From: Gemmatimonadota bacterium
GTDB taxonomy: Bacteria; Gemmatimonadota; Gemmatimonadetes; Gemmatimonadales; Gemmatimonadaceae
Direction of reading: 5' to 3'
Assembly: GCA_026387935.1 (NCBI GenBank)
Contig: JAPLKU010000014.1
Location: forward strand, 1 to 64,000
Length of the DNA stretch: 64,000 bases
In this document: positions 24,907-33,213 of the stretch, in pieces
Position numbering within the stretch: the first letter of the stretch is position 1
Layout of the letters: every line of letters begins with the position of its first letter
Notes under the pieces: model-generated
What the model was told of the DNA's origin: nothing
Database searches by the model: none
Seen by the model: only the letters and a program-made list of their open reading frames with translations
Made by a program: the position numbers and the translations under genes

Positions 24907-25395
24907 TCAACCGCCCGTGCGTCTGCAGAATCCCTTGCTCTGCAAGGCGACAACGTCAAAGGTCGTCACCAGCCAGCGGCCAGCTGGCGAGCGGGCGACG
25001 GTGAAGGTCGTCGTCGCCCTGTTCGTGCCCTGCGTCAGGTCGGTGTTGATCAGGAAACGGTTGCCACTGGCCTGCTGCGGCTCGCCGATACGCTCGGAAT
25101 CATGCTTGAGCAGACAGATCAGGTCGATGCTGCGCGTTTCGAGTTCGTTGCGGTCCACCCGGTCGCGGGTCATCCCCTTTTCGTCGCCCCAGACCGCCGA
25201 GAGCGCCTGAATGTCCTGCATCTTCGCGGCGGTGAGCATCATTTCCACAGCGCCTTTTGGCGTTGCCGCGCCCACCATCGAGCTCAAACCTGAGCTCGAT
25301 CCACCCGCAGGGGTCACACCCATCTGCACGGTGCGACAGGCCGAGGTCGCAGCAAGGGCACCAATGGCGAGCACCAACGCGGCATGGGACTTCAC
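24907..25395 (-). CDS. Small lipoprotein, unknown function
   Basis: This protein is about 162 residues, with a signal sequence ending in a lipobox-like ATSAC. The mature region has a PKGAVEMMLTAAKMQDIQALSAVWGDEKG helix. A strand-rich part (NRATTTFTVARSPAGRWLVTTFDV) resembling small NTF2-like fold proteins follows. I chose the GTG at 25395 because AGGAG lies six bases before it; an ATG at 25413 is an alternative. It is divergent from pdxJ across 77 bases. Confidence 0.72.
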   Translation of the reverse strand: MKSHAALVLAIGALAATSACRTVQMGVTPAGGSSSGLSSMVGAATPKGAVEMMLTAAKMQDIQALSAVWGDEKGMTRDRVDRNELETRSIDLICLLKHDSERIGEPQQASGNRFLINTDLTQGTNRATTTFTVARSPAGRWLVTTFDVVALQSKGFCRRTGG

Positions 25396-25472
25396 GCGAA
25401 TCTCCTGGATCATTGGACGAGCAGGCCGAACTGTGCTCGTGATTGCCGGCGAGGTATACATTATTCCCCTGT

Positions 25473-26201
25473 ATGCACTTACGACTTTGTATCAACGTCG
25501 ATCACGTCGCCACGATTCGGCAGGCGCGACGCGCAAGCGAGCCGGATCCGGTTCAGGCCGCGCGTCTCTGTGAAGACGCCGGCGCGGACGGGATTACCGC
25601 GCACCTGCGCGAAGACCGTCGCCATATGCAGGATGACGATGTAACCCGGCTGAAGGGCACGATTCGGACGCCCTTCAACCTCGAAATCGCCTGCACCGAC
25701 GAGATGGTGGCCATCGCTGAACGGCTAAAGCCCTATCAGGTGACTCTCGTTCCCGAAAAGCGGGAAGAAATCACCACGGAGGGCGGACTCGACGTCACGC
25801 GCGAACCGGAACGCCTCGAAGCGGCCATCAAACGGCTGGCCGCCACTGGAATCCGGACCAGCCTTTTCATTGATCCGGTGCCCGTGATGGTCGAACGCGC
25901 GCACTGGCTTGGCGCGCACGCTATCGAGCTGCATACCGGCCGGTACGCCGATCATCCCCACGATGAACGGCCCCTCCTCGCGCTGCAGAGCGCGGCGAAA
26001 CAGGCGGCCGCCTTCGGCCTCGCGGTACACGCCGGCCACGGCCTCACGACGGCCAACGTCGGCCCGATCGCCGCGATTCCGGAAATCGAGGAAGTGAATA
26101 TCGGCCACTCGATCGTGAGCAACGCGATTTACGTGGGACTTCCTGCAGTCGTCCGGTCAATGCGTGCGGCGCTCGACGCGGCGCGCGCCGGTTCCATCTG
26201 A
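25473..26201 (+). CDS. pdxJ: Pyridoxine 5'-phosphate synthase
   Basis: This 242-residue TIM barrel condenses 1-deoxyxylulose-5-phosphate with 3-amino-1-hydroxyacetone-phosphate to give PNP in the DXP-dependent B6 pathway. Family signatures are CINVDHVATIRQAR at the N-terminus, DGITAHLREDRRHMQDDDV, the catalytic Glu in FNLEIACTDEMV, and VHAGHGLTTANV. The ATG at 25473 is the family start; a TATACA box 12-17 bases upstream suggests a short or near-leaderless transcript. It may be co-transcribed with the downstream HPt-like gene, 47 bases away. Confidence 0.94.
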   Translation: MHLRLCINVDHVATIRQARRASEPDPVQAARLCEDAGADGITAHLREDRRHMQDDDVTRLKGTIRTPFNLEIACTDEMVAIAERLKPYQVTLVPEKREEITTEGGLDVTREPERLEAAIKRLAATGIRTSLFIDPVPVMVERAHWLGAHAIELHTGRYADHPHDERPLLALQSAAKQAAAFGLAVHAGHGLTTANVGPIAAIPEIEEVNIGHSIVSNAIYVGLPAVVRSMRAALDAARAGSI

Positions 26202-26248
26202 GCGACGGCCTGACCGGACGTGCGGCGAAACACTAACTTTTCAGTCGA

Positions 26249-27874
26249 ATGACACAGGGTCTTCTCGACTTCTTCGTCCTAGAGGCCGGCGAGTACACCG
26301 AGCAGCTCGACGGTGCGCTCGCCAAGGCATCCGGCAACGTGCCGGACCTCGACGTGTTCACCCGCAACGCGCGGGCGCTGCGGGGCAGCGCGACGATGGC
26401 GCGCGTGGACGGCATTGCAAAAGTCGCGACCGGACTCGAACGGCTTGGCCGTGGACTCCGCGACGGCAGCCTGAAGTGGAGCCCGCAGCTTCGCTCGGCG
26501 TTCGTCGCCGCGATTGATGACGTCAAGATTCTGATTCACGCGGCGCGCACGTGGGGCAAAGCGGAGGAGCATCGCGCGGCGGCCCGTTCCGCCGAACTCG
26601 ACACGCTGGCGCCGGCATTCTCCAGGCGGTCGGTGGTCACGCCGATACTGGCGATTGGCAGCGTGCTCTGGATGGCCGCCGAGACCGCCGATATCGCCGC
26701 CGGACTGCGCCGCTGGGCGGATCAGGGCGGTCCGTTCGAATCGCTCGGTGAAACCGTGCGCCGCGTGCGCGGGCTGCGGGGGATTGCGGCGCTCGCCGAC
26801 TTTCCGCCGCTCAAAGATGTCATCGACACGATCGACGATACGGCGAAGGCGCTTGAGCTTGGCGCGATCCCGAGCGATTCGCACCGCTACCTCTTTCGCA
26901 CCGCTGCCGACGTACTGCGCGAAGCGTCCGACGCGGTGCAGAACAGTCGGCAGCCAAACGTGGTGTCGCCCGCCGTCGCGACGTTCAATGCGGCCGCGTC
27001 GCTGCTCATCGCCGGCTCCGACGACAAGGATTACGTCGTTCCGATTGCGGCGCTCTTCCCCAGTGGCGGCGGCCATCACGTCGTGCATGCCGCGCCGAAT
27101 CCACCAACGACGCCGAGCCAGCGCTTCCGCATGGAAGTCGTCAGCCAGGCGGAACACCTCCGCCGGCTCGTCGGCGATGCCCGTCGCGCCGCCGACGGTC
27201 CGTCCAAGCAGCGCCTCGCGAACGCGCTGAAGAGCGGCACGCTCGCCCTGCAACGCGCGGCAGAAAGTTTTGGCGAGCGCGCGACCGCTCGCACGGCGCA
27301 GGGCCTCGTGCAGGCGGCGGCCGCGATGGAAGCGCCGGCGCTCGACGCGCTCGAACAGCTCGCGATTTCACTCTCGACCGGCCGTGTATCGGAGCCGACG
27401 CCAAGAATGACCACCCAGGTGGCCGCGCCGCCGTCGGGGACGGATGCGTTCAGGATTCCCACGCCGCCTGTTGCGCAGACACCCACGATGCCTCCGCCGG
27501 TTGTGCCGCCGCCTGCGGTTCAAACGCCGCGGCTCACGCCGTCCTCGATGCCGACGCCGTATGCGCCGATCGCCGCCGTGTCGCGTGCGACCGGGGCGTT
27601 CATGTTGCCGGCACCGACGGGCGTCTCGCTTACACAGGCGCTCGAGTCTGGATTGACCGGCCTCGCGCGGCTCAACGCAGAACCGATGGCCGAGCCAGCC
27701 AACGTCGACGAAGACGATGGCGTCGTGCCGATTCAGGATCTGCTCTACCGCGGCAAGTCGGCGCTGGCCCGCGCCATCGTCGTCAGCGAATCGATCAAGG
27801 GTGGCGCCACGCCGCCTGAGCAGGACGCGCTCGCCGAGCTGCTCGACCTGCTCGAACTGGCCACGTCGGAGTAA
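26249..27874 (+). CDS. HPt-like protein lacking the phospho-histidine
   Basis: This 541-residue soluble protein has an N-terminal helical domain (about 1-100) that matches the CheA/HPt fold. In it FTRNARALRGSATM stands where HPt proteins have AAHTLKGSAGM, so the phospho-accepting His is Arg42. The central region (about 120-390) is helical without a recognised domain. It is followed by a Pro/Thr-rich linker (about 395-470) and an acidic C-terminus with VPIQDLLYRGKSALARAIV. No kinase or receiver lies next to it. It probably acts as a binding or regulatory scaffold. It is four bases before the flippase-like gene. Confidence 0.7.
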   Translation: MTQGLLDFFVLEAGEYTEQLDGALAKASGNVPDLDVFTRNARALRGSATMARVDGIAKVATGLERLGRGLRDGSLKWSPQLRSAFVAAIDDVKILIHAARTWGKAEEHRAAARSAELDTLAPAFSRRSVVTPILAIGSVLWMAAETADIAAGLRRWADQGGPFESLGETVRRVRGLRGIAALADFPPLKDVIDTIDDTAKALELGAIPSDSHRYLFRTAADVLREASDAVQNSRQPNVVSPAVATFNAAASLLIAGSDDKDYVVPIAALFPSGGGHHVVHAAPNPPTTPSQRFRMEVVSQAEHLRRLVGDARRAADGPSKQRLANALKSGTLALQRAAESFGERATARTAQGLVQAAAAMEAPALDALEQLAISLSTGRVSEPTPRMTTQVAAPPSGTDAFRIPTPPVAQTPTMPPPVVPPPAVQTPRLTPSSMPTPYAPIAAVSRATGAFMLPAPTGVSLTQALESGLTGLARLNAEPMAEPANVDEDDGVVPIQDLLYRGKSALARAIVVSESIKGGATPPEQDALAELLDLLELATSE

Positions 27875-27877
27875 CCG

Positions 27878-28948
27878 GTGCGCCTCGGCTGGCGGGGCGC
27901 GCTGGGAATTGCGCTCAGCGCCGCGCTCCTCTGGTGGGTGCTGAGGGACCAGGACCTCGCGCGGGTGTGGGCTGCGCTGGCCGGGTCGAACCTTCTGCTC
28001 TGGGTGGCGTGCACCTTTTTCGCCACGCTGATTTTCCCGCTACGCGCGCGGCGGTGGCAGGCGCTGCTCGCGCCGAGCTACGGGCGACTCCCGCTCTGGC
28101 CGCTCTGGCAGGCGACCGCGATCGGCATGATGATGAACAACGTCGCGCCGTTGCGTGCGGGAGAGTTCGCGCGCCCATTCGTGCTCACGCGGTCACAGCC
28201 GCAGGTGAAGTTCACGGCGGCGTTCGCCTCGCTGGCCGTGGATCGGTTGTTCGACGGCACGGTCATCATCCTGCTGATGCTCGCGGCCACACTTGATCCG
28301 GCGTTTCACGCCGGCCAGACGATCGCGGGAACGCCGCTCAGCACGTACCTGACGCCGATTGTGCTCTTCCTCGGATTGATCCTCTGCGGTGCGCTCTTTC
28401 TGCTCTTTGCGCCTGATCTGATGGCGCGAATGGTGGACGCGGTGGTGGGCGCCGTCGCGCCGAAATTGGCGCCCAAGGCGCACGCCCTCATTGCCGGCTT
28501 CGTGGAGGGTCTGCGCGTGCTGCGAGATCCAAAGCTGATGCTCGAAGTCGTGCTCTGGACGGTGCTGCACTGGCTCTGCAACGGTTTCGCATTCTGGCTC
28601 GGGTTCAAGGCGCTGGGCATTGATGCGCCGCTGAGCGCAGGACTCCTGCTGCAGGGCCTCGTCGCGATCGCAGTGGCGGCGCCATCGTCGCCCGGATTTT
28701 TTGGCCTCTTCGAGATGTCTGGGACGGTCGGGCTCGCTCTCTACGGCGTGGCGCCAACCCAAGCCGTCGCATGGGCGCTCGGCTTCCACATCCTCTCGTA
28801 CATCCCGATCACCGTAATGGGCGGGTGGTACCTCACCCAGATGAAACTCCAGTTCTCCGATTTCCGCGGCGGAGCGAGTAGCGCCAGTACCGGTAGCGGC
28901 ACCGGCACCGGCACGCCACCAGCCGCATCGCCGCCTAGCGCACACTGA
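27878..28948 (+). CDS. LPG-synthase-like transmembrane flippase domain protein
   Basis: This 356-residue protein has about eight membrane helices of the UPF0104/lysylphosphatidylglycerol-synthase N-terminal flippase family (also in AglD). Characteristic segments are FPLRARRWQALL, AGEFARPFVLTRSQ and SSPGFFGLFEMSG. Such proteins are proposed to flip lipid-linked intermediates; the substrate here is unknown, and no LPG-synthase catalytic domain is present. The last 30 residues are a Ser/Gly/Thr tail made from a short repeat. GTG start at 27878, just after the HPt-like gene; ispE begins two bases after its stop. Confidence 0.83.
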   Translation: MRLGWRGALGIALSAALLWWVLRDQDLARVWAALAGSNLLLWVACTFFATLIFPLRARRWQALLAPSYGRLPLWPLWQATAIGMMMNNVAPLRAGEFARPFVLTRSQPQVKFTAAFASLAVDRLFDGTVIILLMLAATLDPAFHAGQTIAGTPLSTYLTPIVLFLGLILCGALFLLFAPDLMARMVDAVVGAVAPKLAPKAHALIAGFVEGLRVLRDPKLMLEVVLWTVLHWLCNGFAFWLGFKALGIDAPLSAGLLLQGLVAIAVAAPSSPGFFGLFEMSGTVGLALYGVAPTQAVAWALGFHILSYIPITVMGGWYLTQMKLQFSDFRGGASSASTGSGTGTGTPPAASPPSAH

Positions 28949-28950
28949 CT

Positions 28951-29901
28951 GTGCCCACGGCGAAAATAGAGGCGCAGGCGAAGGTCAACTTGTTCTTGCG
29001 GATTCTCGGGAGAGAACCGAGCGGATATCACCAGCTGGAAACGCTCTTTCAGCGCGTGTCGCTCGCTGATGACGTGACCATTCGCACCGAAGTGGAAGGC
29101 CGCTCACTTGAATGCAGCGGTGCCGATGTCGGTCCTGTCGAGAAAAACCTGGCGTGGCGCGCGGCGCTCGCCTTTCGCGACGTGGCGGCGTGGCCCGACA
29201 CGTTTGCGATCGAGATCGTCAAGAACATTCCCGTCGGTGGCGGACTCGGCGGTGGCAGCGCCGACGCCGGTGCGGTGCTCCGCGCGCTCAATGCGATGGC
29301 GCCAAACACACTCCCTGACGAGACGATTTTCGCCATCGCACGAGCCCTCGGTGCGGACGTGCCATTTCTCGCGAGCACCACCGCCACGGCCATCGGCTTC
29401 GTGCGCGGCGACGTCATCGCGGCCTGCCCGGCGCCACACCAGCGCGACCTGATCCTGTTGGTGCCGCCATTCTCCGTCTCGAGCGCAGACGCGTTTGGGT
29501 GGTACGCGGCGGCGCACGAGAAGGAACCGCGGAAACGGAGCCGGATGGCGACGCCAGCGAGCGGTATTGCACTGGCGACCGTCGAAGCCGCCATCGCGCG
29601 CGATGGCGGCGGGCCCACCGTACCGGTTTCGAGTGAGCACGCGTTCTCGTGGCGTGAGATCGCGACGCTCGCCGGCAACGACCTGCAAGACGTGGTCGTC
29701 GCGCACCATCCCGAGCTCTCCCGCGCGATTGCCCTGCTGATGGCGGCCGGATCGCCGCTGGTACAAATGACCGGGTCGGGCTCGACGGTGTTCGGGGTGT
29801 TCAGTAAGCGCCCTTCAGGGGGCGTGATTGCCACGCCGCAGGGATTCTCGGCGCTGCACGCGCAGACGCTGACGCGGGTGGCCGACGTCGAAGTGAGCTA
29901 G
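28951..29901 (+). CDS. ispE: 4-diphosphocytidyl-2-C-methyl-D-erythritol kinase
   Basis: This 316-residue GHMP kinase phosphorylates CDP-ME in the MEP isoprenoid pathway. The N-terminal KVNLFLRILGREPSGYHQLETLFQRV and the ATP loop PVGGGLGGGSADAG (94-107) are diagnostic; MTGSGSTVFGVF is the C-terminal glycine motif. The region around 165-225 is longer than in E. coli IspE (basic KEPRKRSRM insert). GTG start, almost abutting the flippase-like gene. The pdxJ to ispE series on this strand looks like a transcription unit, with two DXP-related genes (pdxJ, ispE) in it. Confidence 0.93.
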   Translation: MPTAKIEAQAKVNLFLRILGREPSGYHQLETLFQRVSLADDVTIRTEVEGRSLECSGADVGPVEKNLAWRAALAFRDVAAWPDTFAIEIVKNIPVGGGLGGGSADAGAVLRALNAMAPNTLPDETIFAIARALGADVPFLASTTATAIGFVRGDVIAACPAPHQRDLILLVPPFSVSSADAFGWYAAAHEKEPRKRSRMATPASGIALATVEAAIARDGGGPTVPVSSEHAFSWREIATLAGNDLQDVVVAHHPELSRAIALLMAAGSPLVQMTGSGSTVFGVFSKRPSGGVIATPQGFSALHAQTLTRVADVEVS

Positions 29902-30012
29902 GGCGCGGACCGCACTTCCCCGTGTGGCGGCGTGTGCCTGGCACACGCCGCTCGCCCCCAGTGTGACGCGGACATTTGGAGCCGTTCGGCAGGTCCACTA
30001 CATTTCCCGCGC

Positions 30013-30083
30013 TGCCCCTTCGTCCAATGGCAGGACATGTGCCTTTGGAGCACAGAATGGTGGTTCGAATCCACCAGGGGCAA
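30013..30083 (+). tRNA. tRNA-Gln(UUG)
   Basis: The acceptor TGCCCCT (30013-30019) pairs with AGGGGCA (30076-30082), and A30083 is the discriminator. The anticodon stem TGTGC/GCACA encloses CTTTGGA, giving UUG. The T-arm TGGTTCGAATCCACCA is canonical. It is compact (71 bases), without encoded CCA. It lies upstream of prs. Confidence 0.93.
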
Positions 30084-30148
30084 CTCGCTGCGGGAGTACT
30101 CTCCACGTTGACTAACCCTCTGCAATAGCTTAGGTTACAAGGCTTCCC

Positions 30149-31102
30149 ATGGATGGATTGTCGGTACCGGTCAACACGTTCCGCGTTCTCGCCGGAACGA
30201 GCAATCGCGGACTCGCAGAAGAGATCTCCGCCAGCCTGGGCGTGGAACTCTGCAAGTGCACGACGAGCCGGTTTGCGGACGGAGAGGTTTTCGTCCGTAT
30301 CGACGAGAATGTCCGGGGCGCGGATGTGTTCATCGTGCAATCGACGAACCCACCCGCGGAAAACATTCTGGAGATGCTGTTGCTCATTGACGCGGCCCGT
30401 CGCGCGTCGGCCGCACGAGTGACAGTCGTGATTCCCTACTTTGGGTACGCGAGGCAGGACCGCAAGGACCAGCCGCGCGTGGCCATCGGCGCCAAGCTGA
30501 TGGCGAACCTGATTGAGGCAGCGGGCGCGGCGCGAGTCCTCGGACTCGACTTCCACGCCCATCAGTTGCAGGGCATGTTCGATTTGCCGGTGGATCATCT
30601 GTACGGCTCACCGGTGTTCACGTCACACTATCGCAAGAAGCAACTGCAGGACCTTGTGGTGGTGGCACCGGATGTCGGCAGCGCGAAGATGGCCCGTGGA
30701 TTTGCGAAGCGGCTCAACGGATCCCTCGCTATCATCGACAAGCGGCGTCCCGCGGCGAACGTGGCGGAAGTGGTGAACGTGGTCGGCGATGTTGAGGGCA
30801 AGGACTGCCTCATCCCCGACGACATGATTGATACAGCGGGCACGGTGAGCGAAGCCGCGCGCGCCTTGAAGGACCTCGGGGCGAAAGACATCTACGTATG
30901 CGCGACGCATGCGCTGCTGTCGGGCCCTGCGGTGGAGCGGCTCTCGAAGGCGCCAATCAAGGAGGTCACGGTGACCAACTCGATTGCGATTCCCGAGTCG
31001 CGGCGCTTTCCCGCGCTGACGATCTTGTCGGTCGGAGATTTGTTTGCGAAGGCGATCCGGTTTACACACGCGGATCAGAGTGTGAGCAGTTTGTTTGAAT
31101 AG
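30149..31102 (+). CDS. prs: Ribose-phosphate pyrophosphokinase
   Basis: This 317-residue enzyme makes PRPP from ribose-5-phosphate and ATP. Present are the PRPP loop DDMIDTAGTV, the flexible-loop region PYFGYARQDRKDQPR, and LDFHAHQLQGMFDLPVDHL near the active site. Length and N-terminus match class I PRPP synthases. It heads the conserved prs-rplY-pth-ychF block, here interrupted by two repeat insertions. The stop codon overlaps the first bases of the palindromic repeat at 31101. Confidence 0.96.
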   Translation: MDGLSVPVNTFRVLAGTSNRGLAEEISASLGVELCKCTTSRFADGEVFVRIDENVRGADVFIVQSTNPPAENILEMLLLIDAARRASAARVTVVIPYFGYARQDRKDQPRVAIGAKLMANLIEAAGAARVLGLDFHAHQLQGMFDLPVDHLYGSPVFTSHYRKKQLQDLVVVAPDVGSAKMARGFAKRLNGSLAIIDKRRPAANVAEVVNVVGDVEGKDCLIPDDMIDTAGTVSEAARALKDLGAKDIYVCATHALLSGPAVERLSKAPIKEVTVTNSIAIPESRRFPALTILSVGDLFAKAIRFTHADQSVSSLFE

Positions 31103-31154
31103 ACGGTAGACGGTAGGCAGGAGACGGCGAACGACCGTCTACCGACTACCATCT
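31101..31154. repeat. Solo palindromic GGTAGACGG repeat
   Basis: Left arm AGACGGTAGACGGTAG (31101-31116) is a 14/16 inverted match to the right arm (31139-31154), with 22 bases between. GGTAGACGGT (31105-31114) and ACCGTCTACC (31134-31143) also form an alternative perfect inverted pair. It lies between prs and rplY. The arms share the GACGGTAG core with the inverted arms around the four-helix-bundle gene at 32.6-33.2 kb. Confidence 0.8.
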
Positions 31155-31232
31155 GCTCCCCAGGTGCTCCGCCGGGCCGGCGAATGACCGGGAACCCACG
31201 TTGCGCACCGCGAATCAGAGGCAGGCTTCCCC

Positions 31233-31919
31233 ATGGCATCAGTCAAGTTTCCCGCGACCCTGCGGACCACAGTCGGCAAGGGCGCCGCGCGCAAGCTGCG
31301 CGCGAAGGGTGCGATTCCCGCGATCATCTACGGGCACAAGCGCGAGCCGCTCTCGCTCACCCTCGACGAGCACACGCTGAACAAGTTGCTCGAGAAGATC
31401 AGCTACACCACGACGGTCATCGAACTTGACGTCGCTGGCACGATGGCGCGCACGATCATTCGCGAGCTCCAGCGCCATCCGGTCAAGCGCAATATTCTGC
31501 ACGTCGATTTCCAGGAGCTCGTAGCCGGTGAGAAGATCACGGTACGCGTGCCCCTCAAGTTCGTCGGCACACCGGACGGCGTCCGTATGGGCGGCGGTAT
31601 TCTCGACGAAACGATCCGCGAGCTGCACATCTCGGTCGATCCGGCGAACATCCCGAACCACATCGACGTGGATGTCACGTCGCTGCAGGTGGGCAAGTCG
31701 CTGCACATCCGCGACGTGAAGATTCCGGACGGCGTGACGGTGCTGGACGATCCGGCCGGCACGATCTGCGTCTGCGTGATTCCGAAGGAAGTCGCGGCAC
31801 CGGCGGCAGCGGGCGAAACGACGGCAGCAACGCCAGCCGAACCCGAGCTCATCCGCAAGGCGAAGCCGGACGACGAGGACGGGGCCGAAGGCGCGGCGCC
31901 GGAGAAGGACAAGAAGTAG
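31233..31919 (+). CDS. rplY: 50S ribosomal protein L25 (CTC/TL5 type)
   Basis: This 228-residue protein binds 5S rRNA. The N-terminal L25 domain has GKGAARKLRAKGAIPAIIYG and HPVKRNILHVDFQE, followed by the CTC-type beta domain (about 100-190) and an acidic Lys/Glu tail. The long form is the TL5/CTC version. It is followed by pth, in the common rplY-pth order. A GC-rich inverted repeat fills the gap. Confidence 0.95.
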   Translation: MASVKFPATLRTTVGKGAARKLRAKGAIPAIIYGHKREPLSLTLDEHTLNKLLEKISYTTTVIELDVAGTMARTIIRELQRHPVKRNILHVDFQELVAGEKITVRVPLKFVGTPDGVRMGGGILDETIRELHISVDPANIPNHIDVDVTSLQVGKSLHIRDVKIPDGVTVLDDPAGTICVCVIPKEVAAPAAAGETTAATPAEPELIRKAKPDDEDGAEGAAPEKDKK

Positions 31920-31929
31920 TCGTGCGGTT

Positions 31930-31974
31930 GCCGCGCGGCGGGGATGGCATTCGCCGTTCCCCCCTCCGCGCGGC
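31930..31974. repeat. GC-rich inverted repeat between rplY and pth
   Basis: GCCGCGCGG (31930-31938) pairs with CCGCGCGGC (31966-31974), with a further GGGG/CCCC inner pairing. There is no T-tract, so it may be an attenuating or transcript-stabilising hairpin rather than a terminator. Confidence 0.5.
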
Positions 31975-31999
31975 GGCCTGACGCGCTTCCCGTCGACGC

Positions 32000-32593
32000 A
32001 TGAAAGTCATCGTCGGATTGGGGAATCCGGGAAAGGAATACGAAAAGACGCGTCACAACGTCGGCTGGTGGGTCGTTGACCACCTCGCCGACGTTTGGCG
32101 TTTTGAGGGCTGGAAAAATGACGGCGAGGCACGCGTGTCGTCCGGCGTGGTGCACGGCGCTCGCGTGCGGCTGGTGAAGCCGCAGACCTACATGAACCTG
32201 TCTGGCGCAGTGCTGCGCCAGTACAAGCGGCGGCCGTTCTTCGCCGTGGCGAACGACCTGCTCGTGGCCGTGGATGAAGTCGCACTGCCCGTTGGCCGCT
32301 ACCGCTTTCGCGAAAAAGGTTCAGCAGGCGGGCACAACGGACTCAAGAGCGTTGAAGCCCACGTCGGCACACAGGAGTACGGGCGACTGCGGATCGGCGT
32401 GGGGCCGCCGGAGGAGCGAGAGCGGTCGGGTTCGCTCAGCGACTACGTGCTGTCGTCCATGGGCAAGGGCGACACGGGCGCGGTGCTGGATCTGCTTCCG
32501 CCGCTGACCGAGGCGATCGAGCTCTGGATCGCAGAAGGGATGAAGAAGACGATGAACGCCTTTCCGGGAAAGGCGGGAGACGGTAGTGAGTAA
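32000..32593 (+). CDS. pth: Peptidyl-tRNA hydrolase
   Basis: This 197-residue enzyme releases peptides from peptidyl-tRNA. The active residues N9, H19, D92 and N113 are present in GLGNPGKEY, TRHNVGWW, VAVDEVALP and GGHNGLKS. The last codons and stop (about 32579-32593) lie inside the left arm of the inverted repeat bounding the following element, so the native C-terminus was probably replaced by repeat-encoded residues (GDGSE). Its usual partner ychF is on the far side of that element. Confidence 0.95.
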   Translation: MKVIVGLGNPGKEYEKTRHNVGWWVVDHLADVWRFEGWKNDGEARVSSGVVHGARVRLVKPQTYMNLSGAVLRQYKRRPFFAVANDLLVAVDEVALPVGRYRFREKGSAGGHNGLKSVEAHVGTQEYGRLRIGVGPPEERERSGSLSDYVLSSMGKGDTGAVLDLLPPLTEAIELWIAEGMKKTMNAFPGKAGDGSE

Positions 32594-33206
32594 CCGCAAC
32601 GGCGAGGACCGGGTCGCGAGTACCGTGTACCCCGTTTAGCGGCGAGCGGCGCCGAGTCGATCGGCTTGGCGAGGGAGCGGCTTCCGCTGCTCGCGCACCC
32701 GCTTCAACAGGCCAATCAGCATCTGGCGCACCTGCGTCGTTCGCGCATCGAGCCGCGCATACGCGGCGAGGGGAAGCAGGTCGAGGTCACGCGCCAGCAG
32801 CAGGTGATACTCCAGCTCAATCGCCCATGCGATTGCGTGCTGGAGAAAACGCGCCAGTTCCGCTTGCGAGGTATGCCCGCACCCTTCGGCGATGTTCGCG
32901 GGGATTGCGCTGGCTGCACGCCGCATCTGCGCGACGAGTCCTGGAAACGCCGCGCCCGGCCCCTCTTGGGTGAGCTGAAAACACTGCACGGCGAGTTCGT
33001 GCGCCTTGGTCCAGACGTCGAGCTTCCTGAAGTCCTGCATACGCCCTCCTGGTGAGCCGCACAAACTGGCGCGAATGATTGTCGAGTTCGACATCGTTTT
33101 CACTGCATCGAGATAGATTTCACGGCGCGCCGGCGCGTCCGCGTCGGCAACCCGGTACGCCGTACGCGGTACTCGGTACTCGCCGCTGTCGTTACCCACT
33201 ACCGTC
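32579..33206. mobile_element. Putative IR-bounded unit with a four-helix-bundle gene
   Basis: GACGGTAGTGAGTAAC (32579-32594) is matched in inverse by GTTACCCACTACCGTC (33191-33206), 15 of 16 bases. Extending inward over 35 bases, 29 match. A second pair, CGAGTACCGTGTACC (32617-32631) and the GTACGCGGTACTCG region (33160-33174), continues the arms. The only gene inside is the minus-strand four-helix-bundle gene. The unit separates pth from ychF, which are normally neighbours, and the pth stop lies in its left arm. No target duplication is obvious. Confidence 0.6.
32636..33040 (-). CDS. Four-helix-bundle protein (23S IVP/S23-like)
   Basis: The 134-residue protein begins MQDFRKLDVWTKAHELAVQCFQLT and continues with LVAQMRRAASAIPANIAEGCG and ELARFLQHAIAWAIELEYHLLLARDL, the hallmarks of the four-helix-bundle family. 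That family was first seen in 23S rRNA intervening sequences and shares its fold with the Avd proteins of diversity-generating retroelements. An AGGAGG site four bases before the ATG at 33040 fixes the start. The biochemical role is unknown; members can form oligomers and bind nucleic acid. It is opposite in strand to the surrounding operon and sits inside an inverted-repeat-bounded unit, suggesting a mobile or hitchhiking gene. Confidence 0.9.
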   Translation of the reverse strand: MQDFRKLDVWTKAHELAVQCFQLTQEGPGAAFPGLVAQMRRAASAIPANIAEGCGHTSQAELARFLQHAIAWAIELEYHLLLARDLDLLPLAAYARLDARTTQVRQMLIGLLKRVREQRKPLPRQADRLGAARR

Positions 33207-33213
33207 TACGTCT

